Part shown: piece by piece, positions 8,296 through 16,844 of the stretch
Layout of the letters: the number at the start of each line of letters is the position of its first letter
Position numbering within the stretch: position 1 is the first letter of the stretch
Origin: Streptomyces sp. NBC_01224
Lineage (GTDB): Bacteria; Actinomycetota; Actinomycetes; Streptomycetales; Streptomycetaceae
Assembly: GCF_036002945.1 (NCBI RefSeq)
Contig: NZ_CP108529.1
Coordinates: 5,451,001 to 5,515,000, forward strand
Direction of reading: 5' to 3'
DNA: 64,000 nucleotides
Made by a program: the position numbers and the translations under genes
The notes under the pieces: model-generated
What the model was told of the DNA's origin: nothing
Database searches by the model: none
What the model saw: the letters and a program-made list of their open reading frames with translations, nothing else

Positions 8296-9830
8296 GCGGG
8301 CGCCTCATCGGCGGGCGGTACCAGCTGGCGACCATCCTCGGCCAGGGCGGCATGGGCCAGGTCTGGACGGCCTACGACCAGCGACTGGACCGCCGGGTCG
8401 CGGTGAAGCTGCTCCGCCCCGACCGGGTCACCGGCCCCATCGGCAGCGAGGCCGCGGGCGAGCTGCGCCGCCGCTTCGTCCGCGAGTGCCGGGTCACCGC
8501 CCAGGTCGACCACCCGGGCCTGGTCACCGTCCACGACGCGGGCAGCGACGGCGACGACCTGTACCTCGTCATGCAGTACGTGGAGGGCGCCGACCTCGCC
8601 GACCATCTCGCCGAGCACGACCCGTACCCCTGGCAGTGGTCCGTCGCGGTCGCCGCACAGCTCTGCGCCGTCCTCTGTGCCGTGCACGCGGTGCCGATCG
8701 TCCACCGCGACCTCAAGCCCCGCAATGTGATGGTGCGTCCGGACGGCACCCTCACCGTCCTCGACCTGGGTGTCGCCTCCGTCCTGGACACCGACACCAC
8801 CCGTCTCACCCACACCGGTTCACCGATCGGTTCCCCGGCATACATGGCTCCCGAGCAGGCGATGGGCGGTGCTGTCGGCCCGTACACCGATCTGTACGCA
8901 CTCGGTGTGCTCCTTCATGAACTGCTCAGCGGCGATGTGCCGTTCGCGGGGTCGACCGCCCTCGGCGTGCTGCACCGCCACCTCTACGAGCCACCGCTCC
9001 CGGTCCGCCGGATCCGGCCCGACATCCCCGAACCGCTCGAAGCGCTGGTGCTGCGGCTGCTGGCCAAGGACCCGCAACACCGCCCGTCCGGCGCCCAGGA
9101 GGTGTACGAACACCTCGCCCCGCTGCTCCCCACCCGGGGCGCAGGGCTCCCGACAGGACCGCTCGACCCGACCCGCCCCTTCCTGCGCCCGCACGCCCCG
9201 TGGCCCGACCGCGCGACCGCTCCGCCCCCTCCTCAGGCCCCGCACGCCCCGGCCGCAGCCCGGCCCGATGTCGTCGCCGCCGTCGACGACGTCAAGAAGC
9301 TGCTCGGGGAGGGCCGCATCACCCAGGCCGTGGACATCCTCGGCTCCATCCTCCCGGTCGCGGCCGAACAGCACGGTGAGGACTCCGCCGTGGTCCGCAT
9401 CCTGCGCAAGCAGTACGCGGCGACGCTGATGGACGACGGCCAGTACCGCCGCGCCCTGCCCGAACTGCGCCGCCTCGCCGACGACCGCGCGGCGGAGGCC
9501 GGCCCGGCCGACGCCCAGACCCTCCAGTTCCGCTACGACGCGGCCCAGTGCCTGGAGCAGCTCGGTGAACCGGCCGCCGCTCTCGCGGAGTACCGCGCGG
9601 TTCTCCCGTACTACGAGAACCACCACGCCATGGGCAACGACCCGGCCCGCTCCTTCGAGATCCGCAACCGCATCGGGCACCTGCTGCTCGCGGTCGGCGA
9701 CCATGTGGCGGCGCGCGTACAGCTGCAGGGGCTGCTGTACGACACGGAGCGGGCGTACGGACCGCACCATCCGCTGCCGGTGGAGCTGCGCCGCCGCCTC
9801 GACCGCCAGGTGGAGGTGCGCGGCGGCTGA
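8292..9830 (+). CDS. Soluble Ser/Thr protein kinase with TPR-like C-terminus
   Basis: A 512-residue Hanks-type kinase. The P-loop GQGGMGQVW and Lys39 (AVKLL) bind ATP. The catalytic loop is HRDLKPRNVM (Asp140), and the metal-binding motif reads DLG instead of DFG. The activation segment ends GSPAYMAPEQ. The kinase domain spans about residues 8-275. After a Pro-rich linker, residues 330-505 form helical repeats (ALPELRRLADDRAAEAGPADAQTLQ and similar) like a tetratricopeptide domain. There is no membrane segment, unlike PknB. It is coupled to the preceding membrane protein, which may recruit it to the membrane. Confidence 0.9.
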   Translation: MSGRLIGGRYQLATILGQGGMGQVWTAYDQRLDRRVAVKLLRPDRVTGPIGSEAAGELRRRFVRECRVTAQVDHPGLVTVHDAGSDGDDLYLVMQYVEGADLADHLAEHDPYPWQWSVAVAAQLCAVLCAVHAVPIVHRDLKPRNVMVRPDGTLTVLDLGVASVLDTDTTRLTHTGSPIGSPAYMAPEQAMGGAVGPYTDLYALGVLLHELLSGDVPFAGSTALGVLHRHLYEPPLPVRRIRPDIPEPLEALVLRLLAKDPQHRPSGAQEVYEHLAPLLPTRGAGLPTGPLDPTRPFLRPHAPWPDRATAPPPPQAPHAPAAARPDVVAAVDDVKKLLGEGRITQAVDILGSILPVAAEQHGEDSAVVRILRKQYAATLMDDGQYRRALPELRRLADDRAAEAGPADAQTLQFRYDAAQCLEQLGEPAAALAEYRAVLPYYENHHAMGNDPARSFEIRNRIGHLLLAVGDHVAARVQLQGLLYDTERAYGPHHPLPVELRRRLDRQVEVRGG

Positions 9831-10213
9831 CGGGGACCGGCAGAGGGGGAGATCCCCGGCCGGTCCGGGGTGCTGAGTTGGATGAGGGGCGGCACGGTGG
9901 CGGGTGTTCGTGTGGCAAGGTACCCCGGGCGCGCGTGCTGAGCTGTACACAGTCTCAAGAGCCGTGCACTCCCGGTGTGGTCGTCGCTCTCGGCGTGGTT
10001 CTCCGCGCCCACTCGCCGTGGAGAGGGCCGACGGGCCCCGACATACGCGGTGAAGGCAATGAGCACGCCAAATTTCTGTAATGGCTGTACGGAATGCCTC
10101 ATTCGTCGGCGAACCGCCGACCGCGGCATGAGACCGTGATCTGCCGCCGGGGCGGCTGACGACTCGCCTGCCCCGTCGGCCTCACACTTCTTTCGAGCAC
10201 TGTCGAGGTCTCT
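9831..10213. other. Intergenic region, no gene seen
   Basis: A 383-bp gap after the kinase. It holds a small hairpin (CCCCGG at 9854-9859 pairing with 9865-9870) that may end kinase transcription. An AT-richer segment around 10060-10110 is the likely promoter zone of the downstream DUF1906 gene. No convincing small ORF. Confidence 0.4.
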
Positions 10214-11047
10214 GTGCCTTCTCACCGCATATCCAAGAAGCGCCGTCGTATCTCCCTGGCCGTGGCAGGCGTCGCCGTTCTCGCCGGCGGCGCGTTCGCC
10301 GCCGAGGCCGCCACCGCCACCACGGTCTCCAGGCCCGCGCCGAAGATCTACACCGGGCATGTCTTCGACACCTGCACCGCACCGTCGCTGACCACCATGA
10401 AGGGCTGGTACAGCTCCTCCGTCTACCACGGTGCCGCCGTGTACGTCGGCGGGAAGAACCGCGGCTGCGCTCAGCCCAACCTCACCGCCTCCTGGGTGAA
10501 GTCCGTCAGCGCCACCGGATGGAAACTGGTCCCGCTGTACGTCGGCGCGCAGCCGCCGTGCCAGACGAGCGCCAACCCCGAGAAGATGACCGCCGCCAAC
10601 GCCACCTCGCTGGCCGTCACCGACGCCAACGACGCCGTGGCGAAGGAGGCAGCCCTCGGCATGAAGCCGGGCAGCCCGGTCTACCTCGACATGGAGTACT
10701 TCGACCCGAAGAACACCTCCTGCGTGAACACGGTGCTCGCCTACATCCGGTCGTTCGACAAGACGGTCAAGGCCAAGGGGTACTGGTCCGGCTTCTACGG
10801 CTTCAGCAACTCCAGCGCCGCCGTCGTGGCCAACGCCACGAACCGCACGGACCTGCCGGAGATCCTCTGGTACGCCCGTTACGACGATGTGTACTCCACG
10901 ACCAAGGGCTTTCCGTACGCGTCGACGCTGTACACCGGGCACCGCCGCGGTCACCAGTACGCCGTCAACAAGAAGGTGACGCACACCGGGGGCACGCTCA
11001 CGATCGACCGGAACGCCTGGGACGCCCCGGTCGCGATCGTGGGCTAG
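10214..11047 (+). CDS. Secreted DUF1906 (Rv2525c-like) glycoside hydrolase-like protein
   Basis: The 277-residue product starts with GTG. The basic N-terminus HRISKKRRRIS and the hydrophobic stretch LAVAGVAVLAGGAFAAEAATA form an export signal; the RISKKRRR context is not a clear twin-arginine motif. The mature part starts with the DUF1906 hallmark GHVFDTCTAPSLTTMKGW and continues with GSPVYLDMEYFD and YWSGFYGFSNS, a TIM-barrel fold related to glycoside hydrolase family 25. Asp and Glu in LDMEYFD occupy the position of catalytic acids. A cell-wall role is likely but unproven. Its stop overlaps that of the convergent yfhO-like gene by 4 bp. Confidence 0.85.
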   Translation: MPSHRISKKRRRISLAVAGVAVLAGGAFAAEAATATTVSRPAPKIYTGHVFDTCTAPSLTTMKGWYSSSVYHGAAVYVGGKNRGCAQPNLTASWVKSVSATGWKLVPLYVGAQPPCQTSANPEKMTAANATSLAVTDANDAVAKEAALGMKPGSPVYLDMEYFDPKNTSCVNTVLAYIRSFDKTVKAKGYWSGFYGFSNSSAAVVANATNRTDLPEILWYARYDDVYSTTKGFPYASTLYTGHRRGHQYAVNKKVTHTGGTLTIDRNAWDAPVAIVG

Positions 11048-13533
11048 TTCCCGGAGGCCGGGTCCCGTCGTCGTCGCCGTGCTCCCCACATCCCGGCCAC
11101 CAGCAGGGCGAGCACCGCGCCCGCGCCCACCGTCGCACCCGCCCGCAGGCCTGGGGGCCGGAACGTGCAGTCGACGGAGGTGCCGCGGGCGGGGGCCGGG
11201 GTGGCGACCAGGCCCAGATAGCCGTCGGCGGGCCGGCCCTGGCAGCTCCAGCCTGCGATCCGGGGCGCGGCGATCACGACGGTTCCGGTGCTGCCGGGCG
11301 GCAGTTCGGCCCGTATGCCGACGGCGGTGACATGTACGGCGGTCGCACCTGTGCGCTTCAGAGCGGCGACCGCCGAGGCCAGCCGGGACCGGTCCAGGCA
11401 GCCGATCGCCTCGTGCGGCACGGTCCCTTCGCGTACGGAGGTCAGCGTGACCACCACCGGCGCGCTCCCACCCGCCGTTCCCAGGCGCCCCATCGGGGCG
11501 CGCCGGGCCGGGAGCTGCCCCTTGAGTTCGACCTCCGGGCCCGCGCCGAGCCGCGCCGAGCCGAACAGATCGGGCGTCCACAGATACGCCTCCGAGGCGG
11601 CCGGACAGTGGGCGGTCAGCGTGTACGTACCGCGCCCCACCCGGTAGTCGTACGCACCCCGGTCCGTCACCGCGCCACCGTCCGGCGCGCGCAGCACCGT
11701 CGTCGGCACCGTATAGACCCGCGAACCCAGCAGCTCCTCCTGGTTCCGGTACGGCGACCGGCCGAACGCCGCGGGCCTTCCCGGCCGTCGCACCGTCACC
11801 AGCGGCGGCGCCTCCTCGCGGCTCACCGTCACCGGCCGGTCGTCCGGGGCGTTCCACACCTGATACGGATCGCGCGGCCCGCGCACCCGTGCACCGACCG
11901 AGAAGATCGCGTCCGTGACGGGGTTGTCGAGGCTCTGCACGGCCCGGCCGTTCGAAGTCCAGCCGCCGCCCAGCGCACGCAGCGTGCGGGTCAGCACAGC
12001 CGGCGTGTGGCTGCTGTAGTACGCGGCGCCCTGCCCACCCACCAGCAGCGGATCGTTCGCGGTGGTCTGCTCCCGGCCGGGGTCCGTGCGATAGCGCGGC
12101 CAGCCGTCGGCGCCCGCGACCGCCGCCGCCTGTATCCGCTGCCGCTCGCCCCACGGCGCGTAGTGGTCGAGCCGGTTCAGCCTCTGCCGGTCGGCGAACG
12201 CGGTGGTCGCGGCGGCCTGCCCGGCCTGTGCGCCGATCAGCAGCACAGCGGCGAGCGCCGCGAACCTCCGGCCACGCCCGACCAGCAGGAGCGCGCCCAC
12301 CGCCGCCACCAGACCGGCCGCGAACAGCGGATACGTCCAACGCGTGACCAGGGCGCTGATGCCGGCTCCGGCCGCGATCAGCACCAGCACCGTGCCGCCG
12401 CCGAGCAGCGCCCGCCACCCCGGCCAGTCGTACGAGACCGAGATCCAGGCGGCGATCACCACCAGCCCGGCCAGTACGAACGTCTGCCGGTACGGACTGC
12501 CGTTGGGCGTGGCGAACACATGCCAGAGCAGATGCGTCGGCCCCCACTGCAACGACAGCGCGACCCCTGCCACCAGCCCCGCCCACGCCCACCGCTCGCG
12601 CCGCGGCACGGACCGCTGGAAGGCCAGCGCACAGGCCAGGAGCAGGGTGCCCGTACCGAGGAAGAGAGCCGGAGTGAAGAAGCTGTACGTGGCGGGCAGC
12701 AGCCGGGCGAGCACATCGGGCCAGGCGGCGGGCGCGAACGTCCGGTCCCAGCCCGGGTAGGCGTGCCTCGTCCCCAGATAGACGGGAATCAGGACGGGCG
12801 CCGCGAGACCGACACCCACCCCGACCGTGCAGAGAGCCCGCACCAGCCCCCGGCCCACCGCCCGTCGGTCCTCCCGCTCCGTGAAGAGCCGGGCCGCAAG
12901 GACCAGAGCGGCCCCGAGCGTCGCCATGTAGGCCGTGTAGAAGTTGGCCGCCCACACCACCGCGACGAGCAACGGCGCGGCGATGCGGTGCCGTCCCGTC
13001 CGGGCCCACTCGGCGGCCAGGCAGAGCAGCGGCAGGGCGACCAGACCGTCCAGCCACATCGGGTTGTACGACGCCTCGACGATCGACCAGCCGCACAGCG
13101 CGTACGAACCACCGAGCACGCCCGCCGCCCACCAGCGACCGCCGCGCAGCGTCAGCAGCAACAGGGCCATGAGCGCCGCGGCCGACGCCATCTTCAGGAT
13201 TGTCACCACATAGACCGCGAGATCCATCCGGTCGCGCGGAAAGACCCCGACGAGCAGGGCGAACGGGCTGGTCAGATAGGTGCCGAGATCCGGCAGAAAG
13301 CTTGTCCCGTACCCGGACGTCCAGTTGAGCAGCACTCCGCCGTCGGCGCTCCCGTGCAGCAGGTCCCACAGCCGGGCGTGGAACGGCACGAACTGATTGC
13401 CCAGGTCGTTGACGCTCCGGGTGCGCGGCCCGAACGGAAAGCTGCGCGCCCAGGCATCACCCGCACAGACGGCGGCGACGGTGAGCAGCGCGGCGAGCGA
13501 GCCCGCACGCAGGCGGGGACGTAAAGTCGGCAT
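11044..13533 (-). CDS. YfhO family membrane glycosyltransferase-like protein (TTA codon 4)
   Basis: An 829-residue polytopic protein. The N-terminal half contains about 12 hydrophobic segments with the YfhO/GT-C pattern: VNDLGNQFVPFHARLWD, NWTSGYGTSFLPDLGTYLTSPF, and YNPMWLDGLVALPLL. A long extracytoplasmic beta-rich region (about residues 440-800) and a last helix near the C-terminus follow. In Bacillus and Listeria, YfhO acts outside the membrane to transfer sugars from a lipid carrier made by CsbB and flipped by GtcA. The same partners, GtrB-like and GtrA-like, are encoded divergently 123 bp away. Codon 4 is TTA (13522-13524), so translation should require bldA tRNA. Long antisense frames across it are shadows. 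Confidence 0.85.
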   Translation of the reverse strand: MPTLRPRLRAGSLAALLTVAAVCAGDAWARSFPFGPRTRSVNDLGNQFVPFHARLWDLLHGSADGGVLLNWTSGYGTSFLPDLGTYLTSPFALLVGVFPRDRMDLAVYVVTILKMASAAALMALLLLTLRGGRWWAAGVLGGSYALCGWSIVEASYNPMWLDGLVALPLLCLAAEWARTGRHRIAAPLLVAVVWAANFYTAYMATLGAALVLAARLFTEREDRRAVGRGLVRALCTVGVGVGLAAPVLIPVYLGTRHAYPGWDRTFAPAAWPDVLARLLPATYSFFTPALFLGTGTLLLACALAFQRSVPRRERWAWAGLVAGVALSLQWGPTHLLWHVFATPNGSPYRQTFVLAGLVVIAAWISVSYDWPGWRALLGGGTVLVLIAAGAGISALVTRWTYPLFAAGLVAAVGALLLVGRGRRFAALAAVLLIGAQAGQAAATTAFADRQRLNRLDHYAPWGERQRIQAAAVAGADGWPRYRTDPGREQTTANDPLLVGGQGAAYYSSHTPAVLTRTLRALGGGWTSNGRAVQSLDNPVTDAIFSVGARVRGPRDPYQVWNAPDDRPVTVSREEAPPLVTVRRPGRPAAFGRSPYRNQEELLGSRVYTVPTTVLRAPDGGAVTDRGAYDYRVGRGTYTLTAHCPAASEAYLWTPDLFGSARLGAGPEVELKGQLPARRAPMGRLGTAGGSAPVVVTLTSVREGTVPHEAIGCLDRSRLASAVAALKRTGATAVHVTAVGIRAELPPGSTGTVVIAAPRIAGWSCQGRPADGYLGLVATPAPARGTSVDCTFRPPGLRAGATVGAGAVLALLVAGMWGARRRRRDPASGN

Positions 13534-13592
13534 ACGCGGGAATATGCCAGCCCCGAACGCATAAACCCCTGCTGAAATAGGTCAGTTCACTT

Positions 13593-13632
13593 GATGGACG
13601 CCCATCGGTCATATGAAGCGTCGGATTCCGAC
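13593..13632. promoter_or_regulatory. Inverted repeats in the divergent yfhO / glycosyltransferase promoter
   Basis: Within the 123-bp divergent gap lie GATGG-acgc-CCATC (13593-13606) and the perfect palindrome GTCGGA-T-TCCGAC (13620-13632), the latter 24 bp before the glycosyltransferase start. Either could be an operator coordinating both directions. No regulator can be assigned. Confidence 0.4.
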
Positions 13633-13656
13633 ATGCGGACGGGTTGATGTACATCC

Positions 13657-14622
13657 GTGCTGATCTCGCTGGTGGTGCCTTGTTTCAACGAGGAAGAGAT
13701 CCTCGAACGCTTACATGAACGAGTCACGGACGAAATGACCGGGCTGGGACATGAATTCCAGCTGGTCTACGTCGACGACGGCAGCACGGACCGGACCCTG
13801 GTGATCCTTCAGGAACTGGCCGCCGCCGACCCGCGGGTCCGCTATGTCTCCTTCAGTCGAAACTTCGGCAAGGAGGCCGCCATGCTGGCCGGCCTCCAGC
13901 ACGCCGAGGGCGACGCGGTCGTCATCATGGACGCCGACCTCCAGCACCCGCCGGAGCTCGTGGGCCGGATGATCCAGGAGCACGAGGACGGCTACGACCA
14001 GGTGATCGCCCGCCGCACCCGCAAGGGCGATCGAGTTACCCGCACCGTCAGCGCCCGCGCCTACTACTGGCTGATCAACCGCCTGGTGGACGTCGAACTG
14101 GTCGACGGCGTCGGTGACTTCAGGCTGCTGTCCCGCCGCACCGTCGACGCCGTACTGGAACTCACCGAATACAACCGGTTCTCCAAAGGCCTTTTCGCCT
14201 GGGTGGGATTCCGTACCACGACCTTCAGTTACGAGAATGCCGTCCGTGAGGAGGGCCGTTCCGCCTGGACCTTCGGAAAGCTTCTCAATTACGGTCTCGA
14301 CGGGCTTCTCTCCTTCAACAACAAGCCACTGCGCGCAGCGCTCTATCTGGGCATGCTGCTGCTGTCCGTCGCCTTCGCCTACGCAGCGTGGATCGTCGGC
14401 GTCGCGCTGGTGAGAGGGGTCGACACCCCCGGCTATGTCACCCTGCTCGTCGTGGTCACCGCCCTTGCCGGGGTCCAGATGGTGATGGTCGGGGTGGTCG
14501 GTGAGTACGTCGGCCGTATCTACTATGAGGTGAAGCGGCGCCCGCACTTCCTGGTGAAGGCCACGAACACCCAAGCGGCGCGGCAGCCGATACGGGAGCC
14601 CCAGGAGTTCGTACGCCGATGA
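13657..14622 (+). CDS. GtrB/CsbB-type family 2 glycosyltransferase (TTA codon 19)
   Basis: A 321-residue polyprenyl-phosphate glycosyltransferase. The GT-A domain starts LISLVVPCFNEEE, has YVDDGSTDRT (Asp40-Asp41) and the metal-binding MDADLQHPPE (Asp92-x-Asp94). Two C-terminal transmembrane helices follow (about residues 230-255 and 262-290), then YVGRIYYEVKRRPHFLV, the standard ending of the GtrB/DPM1-like family. It should load a sugar onto undecaprenyl phosphate at the inner face. It overlaps the downstream gtrA gene by ATGA (4 bp). Leu19 is encoded by TTA (13711-13713), in frame, which implies bldA dependence. Start GTG 13657 has only a weak ribosome site. Confidence 0.92.
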   Translation: MLISLVVPCFNEEEILERLHERVTDEMTGLGHEFQLVYVDDGSTDRTLVILQELAAADPRVRYVSFSRNFGKEAAMLAGLQHAEGDAVVIMDADLQHPPELVGRMIQEHEDGYDQVIARRTRKGDRVTRTVSARAYYWLINRLVDVELVDGVGDFRLLSRRTVDAVLELTEYNRFSKGLFAWVGFRTTTFSYENAVREEGRSAWTFGKLLNYGLDGLLSFNNKPLRAALYLGMLLLSVAFAYAAWIVGVALVRGVDTPGYVTLLVVVTALAGVQMVMVGVVGEYVGRIYYEVKRRPHFLVKATNTQAARQPIREPQEFVRR

Positions 14623-15020
14623 CGGTCAAGGCACAGATGGCCCGATTCGCCCTCGTGGGAGTCGTGAACACCGGCACGTACTACGGCTGCTACCTCGTCC
14701 TGCTGACCCGGCTGCCGTACATCGCCGCCCATGCGGCCGCTTTTGCGCTGAGCATGACCGGCTCCTTCTTCCTGAACTCCTGCTTCACCTATCGGACCCG
14801 TCCGACCTGGCGGAAGTTCCTGCTCTTCCCGCTCACCAACGCCGCCAACTTCGTCATCACGACCGGTGGTGTCTATCTGCTGGTCGACCTCGCCGGGTTC
14901 AGCAGCCGGTACGCGCCGCTGGTCGCGGCCGCGGCGGCCATCCCGATCACATTCGTCGTCTCGCGCACGATCATGCTGCGCCCGGACAGCAAGGTCCCGG
15001 CGGCCGAACGCGTGTCCTGA
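14619..15020 (+). CDS. GtrA family membrane protein (lipid-linked sugar flippase)
   Basis: A 133-residue protein with four hydrophobic helices (FALVGVVNTGTYYGCYLVLL, AAHAAAFALSMTGSFFLNS, AANFVITTGGVYLLVDLAGF, PLVAAAAAIPITFVVSRTIML). F-x-L-V-G-x-x-N-T near the start and FFLNSCFTYRTRPTWRKFL are typical of GtrA/GtcA. The family is thought to flip polyprenyl-phosphate sugars to the outside. It is translationally coupled to the glycosyltransferase, so it depends indirectly on the upstream TTA codon. With GtrB and YfhO it completes a flip-and-transfer glycosylation set. Confidence 0.92.
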   Translation: MTVKAQMARFALVGVVNTGTYYGCYLVLLTRLPYIAAHAAAFALSMTGSFFLNSCFTYRTRPTWRKFLLFPLTNAANFVITTGGVYLLVDLAGFSSRYAPLVAAAAAIPITFVVSRTIMLRPDSKVPAAERVS

Positions 15021-15168
15021 GCGCCGCCGGGCACCCCTGAACGGGCCCACATCCCCAACTCCTTCCGAATCGTTGGTCGAACCAGTGGCCCCAACCACAT
15101 CCACTGCCTAACATCGATCACCGCAAGGTCTTGTGCACTGATGCACAAACTCTCCCCGGGAGGTTCCT

Positions 15169-15825
15169 TTGCACCGCCGCCGTCGCACCGCGCTCACCGT
15201 TTCCGCCGCACTGCTCGCCGGAGCCCCACTCCTGACCGCCTGCGGCGGCCAGGCCCACCCGGGCGCCGCGGCCCTCGTCGGCGGGGACCGGATCGAGGTG
15301 TCCACGCTGCAGGGCCAGGTGGCGGCCGTACGCAAGGCCCAGCTCGATTCGAAGGAATCGTCCCAGCTCATCGACAAGTCCGGGCAGCTCAGCCGGGCCA
15401 AGCTGCACGGCATGATCTTCGACCGGGTCCTGGACCGGGCCGCGCAGGACGCGGGCGTGACCGTCAGCCGCAACGAGATCCAGCAGATGCGGAAGGCGGC
15501 GGCCGCCCAGTCCGGCGGGGAGGCGCAGCTGCGGACGGCGATGCTCCAGCAGAGCTGGGTCGCCCCCGGCCAGATCGATGCCGTCCTGCGCGAGCAGGTC
15601 CAGCTGACGAAGCTGGCCCAGGCGCTCGGCGCCGACCTGCAGCAGCCCGAGGGGCAGAAGGCCGTCGGCGATGCGCTCAGCAAGGCGTCGAAGGCACTGA
15701 AGGTCGACGTCAATCCGCGCTACGGCGCCTGGGACAACAAGCAGACCCAGCTCGCCAACTACAAGGCCCCCTGGATCACCCAAGTCACCAAGCCCGCAGA
15801 GACGGGCGACGGGTCCGGAGCCTAG
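15169..15825 (+). CDS. SurA-N-like lipoprotein
   Basis: The TTG start at 15169 is supported by GGGAGG eight bases upstream. The 218-residue product has an Arg-rich N-terminus, a hydrophobic core and lipobox LTAC (Cys25). The mature part is helical: AALVGGDRIEVSTLQGQVAAVR then LHGMIFDRVLDRAAQDAGVTVSRNEI, the pattern of the SurA/PrsA N-terminal chaperone domain. No parvulin PPIase domain is present. It probably assists folding of exported proteins. It is 47 bp upstream of mazG and likely cotranscribed. Confidence 0.8.
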   Translation: MHRRRRTALTVSAALLAGAPLLTACGGQAHPGAAALVGGDRIEVSTLQGQVAAVRKAQLDSKESSQLIDKSGQLSRAKLHGMIFDRVLDRAAQDAGVTVSRNEIQQMRKAAAAQSGGEAQLRTAMLQQSWVAPGQIDAVLREQVQLTKLAQALGADLQQPEGQKAVGDALSKASKALKVDVNPRYGAWDNKQTQLANYKAPWITQVTKPAETGDGSGA

Positions 15826-15872
15826 AGGACTGCGGAAAACGGCGACCGGACCGACCGGGGTAGATTCGAACG

Positions 15873-16835
15873 GTGAACGCTGAAGACCCCGGCCGTATCG
15901 TCCTGCTCACCGCCAGCCACCGCGTCGCGCCCGGACTTCTGTCCTGGCCCGCCTGGCAGACGCTGCACGCCGCCGACCGGGTGCTCTGCGCCGAGCCGGA
16001 CCACCCGCAGCTGCCGTATCTGCGCGAGGCGGGCGTCGGCGTCGAGCATTCCGCGCCCACCGCGCAGGAGCTCGTCGACGCCTGTGCGGGCGGCCGGAGC
16101 GTCGTCGTTCTCACGGGCGGCGAGGGCAGCGGACCGCTGACCGACGGGCTGGCCCGGCTGGCCGGTTCGGGCCGGGTGCAGATGCCGGACCTGGAGCTGC
16201 TGCCCGGTTCGTACGATCTGCCGGGCGCCCGGCTCCTCGATCTGGTCCAGGTCATGGACCGGATCCGGATCGAATGCCCCTGGACCTCGCAGAAGACCCA
16301 CAAGGGCCTCGCCAAGTACGCCATCGAGGAGGCGTACGAACTCGTCGAGGCGATCGAGGACGGCGACCGCGACGAGCTGCGCGAGGAACTCGGGGACGTA
16401 CTCCTCCAGGTCGTCTTCCACGCCCGGATCGCCGAGGAGGCCGAAGACGAGCCGTTCTCCGTCGACGACGTGGCCGCGACCCTCGTCGAGAAGCTGATCC
16501 ACCGCCACCCGCACGTCTTCGGCGACGAGAGCGCCGAGACCCCGGAGGACGTGCACGCCCACTGGCTGCGGACCAAGGCCATCGAGAAGCAGCGCGACTC
16601 GGTCACCGACGGAGTCCCGCTCGGCCAGCCCGGACTGGCGCTCGCGGCGAAGCTGGCCGGCCGGGTCCGTACCGCAGGACTCGATGTGGCGCTCCCCACG
16701 GGCGACGGCATCGGTTACGAGCTCCTCGCCCTCGCCGTACGCGCCGAACGGGACGGCGTCGATCCCGAAGCCGCACTGCGGGCCGCGGGCCGCGCCTACC
16801 GGGACGCCATCCGGGCGGCGGAGGGCAACGGATAA
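15873..16835 (+). CDS. mazG: Nucleoside triphosphate pyrophosphohydrolase MazG
   Basis: A 320-residue MazG of actinobacterial length. The N-terminal ~120 residues are a degenerate tetrapyrrole-methylase-like region (IVLLTASHRVAPGLLSW). The MazG domain follows: IRIECPWTSQKTHKGLAKYAIEEAYELVEA with the metal-binding pattern EEAYE...REELGD, then HPHVFGD. It hydrolyses (d)NTPs to NMP and pyrophosphate, cleaning aberrant nucleotides and possibly modulating ppGpp. Start GTG 15873. The P450 gene begins 9 bp after the stop, suggesting one transcript. Confidence 0.92.
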   Translation: MNAEDPGRIVLLTASHRVAPGLLSWPAWQTLHAADRVLCAEPDHPQLPYLREAGVGVEHSAPTAQELVDACAGGRSVVVLTGGEGSGPLTDGLARLAGSGRVQMPDLELLPGSYDLPGARLLDLVQVMDRIRIECPWTSQKTHKGLAKYAIEEAYELVEAIEDGDRDELREELGDVLLQVVFHARIAEEAEDEPFSVDDVAATLVEKLIHRHPHVFGDESAETPEDVHAHWLRTKAIEKQRDSVTDGVPLGQPGLALAAKLAGRVRTAGLDVALPTGDGIGYELLALAVRAERDGVDPEAALRAAGRAYRDAIRAAEGNG

Positions 16836-16844
16836 CGTCGGAGG

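Noticed and set aside
9611..13369. A 1252-residue open frame on the minus strand
   Set aside because: It is in the wrong phase across the yfhO-like gene, has an Arg/Gly/Ala-rich composition typical of shifted GC-rich frames and no domain; the frame 11044-13533 shows clear membrane segments and known motifs.
14619..15020. TTA codon in gtrA
   Set aside because: No in-frame TTA was found; its dependence on bldA could only be indirect through coupling to the upstream gene.
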